Assembly (NCBI RefSeq): GCF_000173615.1
Contig: NZ_ABZS01000008.1
Location: 1 to 16,556, forward strand
DNA: 16,556 bases
From: Sulfurihydrogenibium yellowstonense SS-5
GTDB taxonomy: Bacteria; Aquificota; Aquificia; Aquificales; Hydrogenothermaceae
Direction: 5' to 3'
Shown here one piece after another: positions 13,203 to 16,556 of this stretch (position 1 is its first letter; the number at the start of each line of letters is the position of its first letter). Both the position numbers and the translations under genes were made by a program. A model generated the notes under the pieces. That model did no database searches. It was given only the letters and a program-made list of their open reading frames with translations, and was not told where the DNA came from.

Positions 13203-14813
13203 TTGGCTATATCTCCCGAAACAATTGATGAAGTCCAAAGAGTTGCTAATGTCTACGATATAATATCGGATTATTTATCTTTAAAAAAAACAGGTTCTGT
13301 TTATGTAGCTTTATGCCCTTTTCATAACGAAAGGACTCCATCTTTTGTAGTATCTCCAGCAAAAAATATTTTTAAATGTTTTGGTTGTGGAATCAGTGGA
13401 AATGCCATTAAATTCGTAATGGAATACGAAAAAATATCTTTTTCTGAAGCAGTCATAAAAATAGCACAAAAGTATGGAATAACGGTTAAATATATAGGCA
13501 ATGACAAAGATAAACATTTAAAAGGTTTATACTCTCTCACAAGGCAGATTACAGATTTTTATAAAAACCAACTTAAAGAAAGTCAGATCGCCAGAGAATA
13601 CCTAAAAAAAAGAGGAATACTACCTCAAACGATTATAGACTTTGAGATAGGATACTCTCCAGAAAATCCAGAAAGATTTAATAAATTTATTCAAGAAAAT
13701 AATATATCTATTGAAGATTTAAACAAAATAGGCTTGATATCAGTTCATAATGACAAAATTTATGATAAATTTAGCGGAAGAATAATTTTTACTATCAAAG
13801 ACCATAAAGGCAATATTGTAGGATTTGGTGGAAGGGCTTTAGATGAAAACAGGCATCCAAAGTATCTAAACTCACCAGAAACTCAAGTTTATAAAAAAAG
13901 TAAAGTTTTATATGGACTTTTTGAAAATAGTCAAATCATAAAAGAAAAAAGCCAAGTCATCATTGTTGAAGGTTATATGGATTTAATATCTTTATATCAA
14001 ATTGGCATTAAGAATGTTGTTGCAACACTTGGAACAGCGCTTACAAAAGAACATGCTAATCTTCTTAAAAAATATGTAAAAGAAGCCATTGTTATGTTTG
14101 ACTCTGATGAAGCAGGAAAAAAAGCAGTTATAAGAGCTGCAGAAATTTTATTATCTGAAGGAATTACTGTTAGATATGCTTATTATACTGAAGCAAAAGA
14201 CCCAGACGAACTATCAAAAAAAGGTTTAAATGTTGTAAAAGAAATTATAAACAATGCCGAAGATATTATATTCTTTTTGACACAAAAACTTAAAGAAATA
14301 AATAATTTAGAAGATAAACATCAGCTAATGAGGTATAAAACAATTTATAACTATATTTTAATGATTTTAGCAAATGTTAATGATCATGGATTAAAGGCAA
14401 GTTACGTGAACTATTTATCTCAGATGCTTGATAAAACGCCATCAAAAATAGAATCAGAAATCGATGATATAAAGAAATACCCTGAAAAGGAGTATCGGGA
14501 AATGGAAGAAGAAGCTGATAAATTAAATTTAAAATTAAGTTATAAGGAAAAAGTTTTTATTAAATATATCTATCAAAATCCAGAAGTACTAAAAGATGAA
14601 ATTTTTGATAAAATATCTTTTCCTGAAAAAATACAATATATTATAGATTTAATTAAAAATAATGCTGAATACGAGCTATTAATATCAGACATAATTCAAA
14701 ACACTAAAATACAGCCATCTTATGAATCTTTTCAAGACATTCTAAACGAGTTTGTAAAAAAACACGAAAAAGAAAGCCAAAGGCTTATGTGTGAAGCAAT
14801 GCTAAACAAATAA
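13203..14813 (+). CDS. dnaG: DNA primase
   Basis: Makes the RNA primers for lagging-strand synthesis. The 536-aa product starts with the CHC2 zinc finger (Cys38, His41, Cys59, Cys62), which scans template. The catalytic core follows, with GFGGRALDENRHPKYLNSPET at about 207-227. The TOPRIM fold carries Glu256 (VEGYMD) with Asp300 and Asp302 (MFDSDEAG), the metal-binding acids. The C-terminal part, which binds DnaB helicase, is short and lysine-rich, so the protein is smaller than the 581-aa E. coli enzyme. The start is TTG at 13203, preceded by AGGTGAG; MAISPETIDEVQRVANVYDII fits the normal N-terminus. It is followed by rpoD after 22 nt, as in the macromolecular synthesis operon. Confidence 0.95.
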   Translation: MAISPETIDEVQRVANVYDIISDYLSLKKTGSVYVALCPFHNERTPSFVVSPAKNIFKCFGCGISGNAIKFVMEYEKISFSEAVIKIAQKYGITVKYIGNDKDKHLKGLYSLTRQITDFYKNQLKESQIAREYLKKRGILPQTIIDFEIGYSPENPERFNKFIQENNISIEDLNKIGLISVHNDKIYDKFSGRIIFTIKDHKGNIVGFGGRALDENRHPKYLNSPETQVYKKSKVLYGLFENSQIIKEKSQVIIVEGYMDLISLYQIGIKNVVATLGTALTKEHANLLKKYVKEAIVMFDSDEAGKKAVIRAAEILLSEGITVRYAYYTEAKDPDELSKKGLNVVKEIINNAEDIIFFLTQKLKEINNLEDKHQLMRYKTIYNYILMILANVNDHGLKASYVNYLSQMLDKTPSKIESEIDDIKKYPEKEYREMEEEADKLNLKLSYKEKVFIKYIYQNPEVLKDEIFDKISFPEKIQYIIDLIKNNAEYELLISDIIQNTKIQPSYESFQDILNEFVKKHEKESQRLMCEAMLNK

Positions 14814-14835
14814 ATTTTAGGAGGACACTGCAAAA

Positions 14836-16548
14836 ATGATTAACTTACACGACAGGGATGATGTAAGAACTCTTATTAACCTTGCAAGAGAGAAGGGATA
14901 CGTAACCTATGCAGAAATAAGTACATATGTGGATGAAGAGTTTTTCTCATCCGACGAGAATATAGAAAGTCTTATTGAATACTTAAACGAGCTAAACATT
15001 GATGTTAGAGATGATGAAAAAATCAAATCAGAAGATGAAGATATTTCGGAACACTTAGGAATTGACCTAAGCGATGACGACGTTTGGAATAAAGCTGATG
15101 ACCCTGTTAAGCTTTATCTTAGAGAAATGGGTAAAATTCCACTTTTAAAAAGAGATGAAGAAATCAAATACTCAATGGAAATAGAAAGAGGTAGAAAAAA
15201 AGTATTTAGAGGACTTTTAAGAACATCTTTCTTAACAGAAAGACTTTTAGATGAATGGGCAAAAGTAATAGACGGAAAAGCAAGGGTTCATGATATCCTA
15301 AATTTAGATGAACCGGAAGTAAAGGATGAAGAAGAAACTTCAGAATCTGAAGAGTTTAGCTTAGAAAATAATAGCAATTACGATAAAACTACAGCAGATT
15401 TTATCAAAAAAGGTCTTGAACTTGCAAAACTATACAGAGATCTTTTAGAAAAAGAAAAAAAATATTTAGAGACAGGAAGCTTAGAAGATAAAAAAGAGTT
15501 TATATGGCAGCATGCAAAATTAAATAGATTTATAAAAAGCTTAAATATTAAATTCACAAAATTAGATAAAATAGCAGATGAATTAAAAGAGCTTTATACA
15601 AAGCTAAGGAAGAATGAAAAAGATTATGAAAAAAGAATAAAAATAATCTCTAAAATTCATCCTGATATAGATTTAATGCTTTCGCCAGATTATGAAAAAA
15701 ATCCGGAGATTCTTAAAAAGCTCGAAGAGCATGGCTTTTCTTATGGAAGGTATGAAATTCTAAGAACAGAAACATTGAAATTAAGAGATGAAATAGAAGA
15801 GATAAAACAAAAAATCGGGACAATCCCATCAGAATTTGACCATGTTTTAGATTTAATCCAGTCAGGCAGGAATGAAATCAATCATGTAAAACAAATATTA
15901 GTGAAAGCAAACCTTAGACTTGTTGTATCAATAGCTAAAAAATACACAAACAGAGGACTACAGTTTTTAGACTTAATCCAAGAAGGAAACATAGGTCTTA
16001 TGAAAGCTGTTGATAAATATGATTACAAGAAAGGATTTAAATTTTCAACTTATGCTACATGGTGGATTAGGCAAGCAATAACAAGAGCTATAGCAGACCA
16101 AGCAAGAACAATAAGAATTCCTGTTCACATGATAGAAACTATCAATAAACTTTTAAGAATATCAAGAACGCTAGTACAAGAGCTTGGTAGAGAGCCAACT
16201 CCGGAAGAGATTGCTAAAAAAGCCGGAATGCCGGCTGATAAGGTAAGAAAAATACTTAGAACGTCCCAAGACCCGGTATCTCTTGAAACTCCAATCGGTT
16301 CAGATGAAGAATCTCATCTTGGAGACTTTATAGAAGATAAAAGTGTTCTCTCTCCGGAACAGCACATGCTAAAACAAGCTCTAAGATTACAGTTGGATGA
16401 GGTTCTATCAACCTTATCAGAAAGAGAAGAGCAAGTTTTAAGGTATAGATTTGGTTTAGAAGATGATACAGAACATACGTTAGAGCAAGTTGGAAAAAGA
16501 TTTGGTGTAACAAGAGAAAGAATTAGACAGATAGAAGCTAAAGCATAA
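14836..16548 (+). CDS. rpoD: Primary RNA polymerase sigma factor (sigma-70), C-terminus apparently lost by a frameshift
   Basis: Directs RNA polymerase to housekeeping promoters. Region 1.1 covers about 1-60 and region 1.2 begins at [11 protein letters not shown] (89-99). An acidic, lysine-rich non-conserved segment spans 130-340. Region 2 is intact ([35 protein letters not shown]), region 3 runs from 430 to 510, and region 4 from 513. The helix-turn-helix of region 4.2 ([21 protein letters not shown]) is present, but the frame stops at TAA (16546-16548) right after EAKA. Nearly all sigma-70 proteins continue EAKALRKL and some 15-20 residues more. Reading GCA TTA AGA AAG CTC needs only one extra T in GCATAAGAAAGCTC, so a single T seems missing. 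Essentiality of rpoD makes a sequence error likely. AGGAGG (14819-14824) supports the ATG at 14836. Confidence 0.93.
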   Translation: MINLHDRDDVRTLINLAREKGYVTYAEISTYVDEEFFSSDENIESLIEYLNELNIDVRDDEKIKSEDEDISEHLGIDLSDDDVWNKADDPVKLYLREMGKIPLLKRDEEIKYSMEIERGRKKVFRGLLRTSFLTERLLDEWAKVIDGKARVHDILNLDEPEVKDEEETSESEEFSLENNSNYDKTTADFIKKGLELAKLYRDLLEKEKKYLETGSLEDKKEFIWQHAKLNRFIKSLNIKFTKLDKIADELKELYTKLRKNEKDYEKRIKIISKIHPDIDLMLSPDYEKNPEILKKLEEHGFSYGRYEILRTETLKLRDEIEEIKQKIGTIPSEFDHVLDLIQSGRNEINHVKQILVKANLRLVVSIAKKYTNRGLQFLDLIQEGNIGLMKAVDKYDYKKGFKFSTYATWWIRQAITRAIADQARTIRIPVHMIETINKLLRISRTLVQELGREPTPEEIAKKAGMPADKVRKILRTSQDPVSLETPIGSDEESHLGDFIEDKSVLSPEQHMLKQALRLQLDEVLSTLSEREEQVLRYRFGLEDDTEHTLEQVGKRFGVTRERIRQIEAKA

Positions 16549-16556
16549 GAAAGCTC

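Noticed and set aside
1..16556. tRNA or rRNA genes
   Set aside because: I saw no cloverleaf with GTTCGANTC-type T-arm or ribosomal RNA sequence on either strand.

Overview
The window is AT-rich, gene-dense bacterial chromosome. Housekeeping genes sit in short, scrambled operons: trpA with hisH and bioF, and tig with clpP, clpX and engB. Together with a futalosine-pathway radical SAM enzyme (MqnC type), a small AdoMet decarboxylase (SpeD) and DUF1640-like coiled-coil proteins, this suggests a thermophilic Aquificota bacterium, possibly Sulfurihydrogenibium-like. That assignment is inferred from gene content and codon flavour; no rRNA is present to settle it.

Layout. Positions 1 to about 916 are the left part of an IS110-family element read on the minus strand. 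Its transposase has one in-frame TAG but keeps all four DEDD residues. Upstream of the transposase lie two nested stem / internal-loop / hairpin structures with the architecture of an IS110 bridge RNA. The first loop reads out a target (TTGTCATTCTGAG) that matches a dispersed palindromic repeat family seen elsewhere in this window. The second loop matches the inferred left end of the element. Positions 963-1252 hold one repeat copy and a transposase relic bracketed by 20-bp direct repeats.

Positions 1322-4168 (plus strand) carry a D-2-hydroxyacid dehydrogenase overlapping mqnC, then two tandem paralogous coiled-coil/membrane-anchor genes. A palindromic repeat (4253-4346) separates them from the convergent minus-strand block. 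That block reads, in transcription order, tig-clpP-clpX-engB (11656 to 7917), an Rpn/YhgA-like nuclease gene split at an A AAA AAG heptamer (7848 to 6911), then trpA-hisH-bioF (6870 to 4336). Tig, ClpP and ClpX form a protein folding and turnover unit; EngB is a ribosome assembly GTPase.

From 11657 transcription turns to the plus strand: a 29-codon upstream ORF overlapping speD, speD, and a flavin split-barrel protein. A 433-bp gene-free stretch follows with decayed repeat copies, then dnaG (primase) and rpoD (primary sigma factor). The rpoD frame stops after the EAKA of region 4.2, a point where inserting one T would restore the usual EAKALRKL continuation. This looks like a single-base deletion or a sequence error close to the window end.

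The most novel signal is the putative bridge RNA, whose target loop appears to be programmed for the genome's own dispersed repeats.
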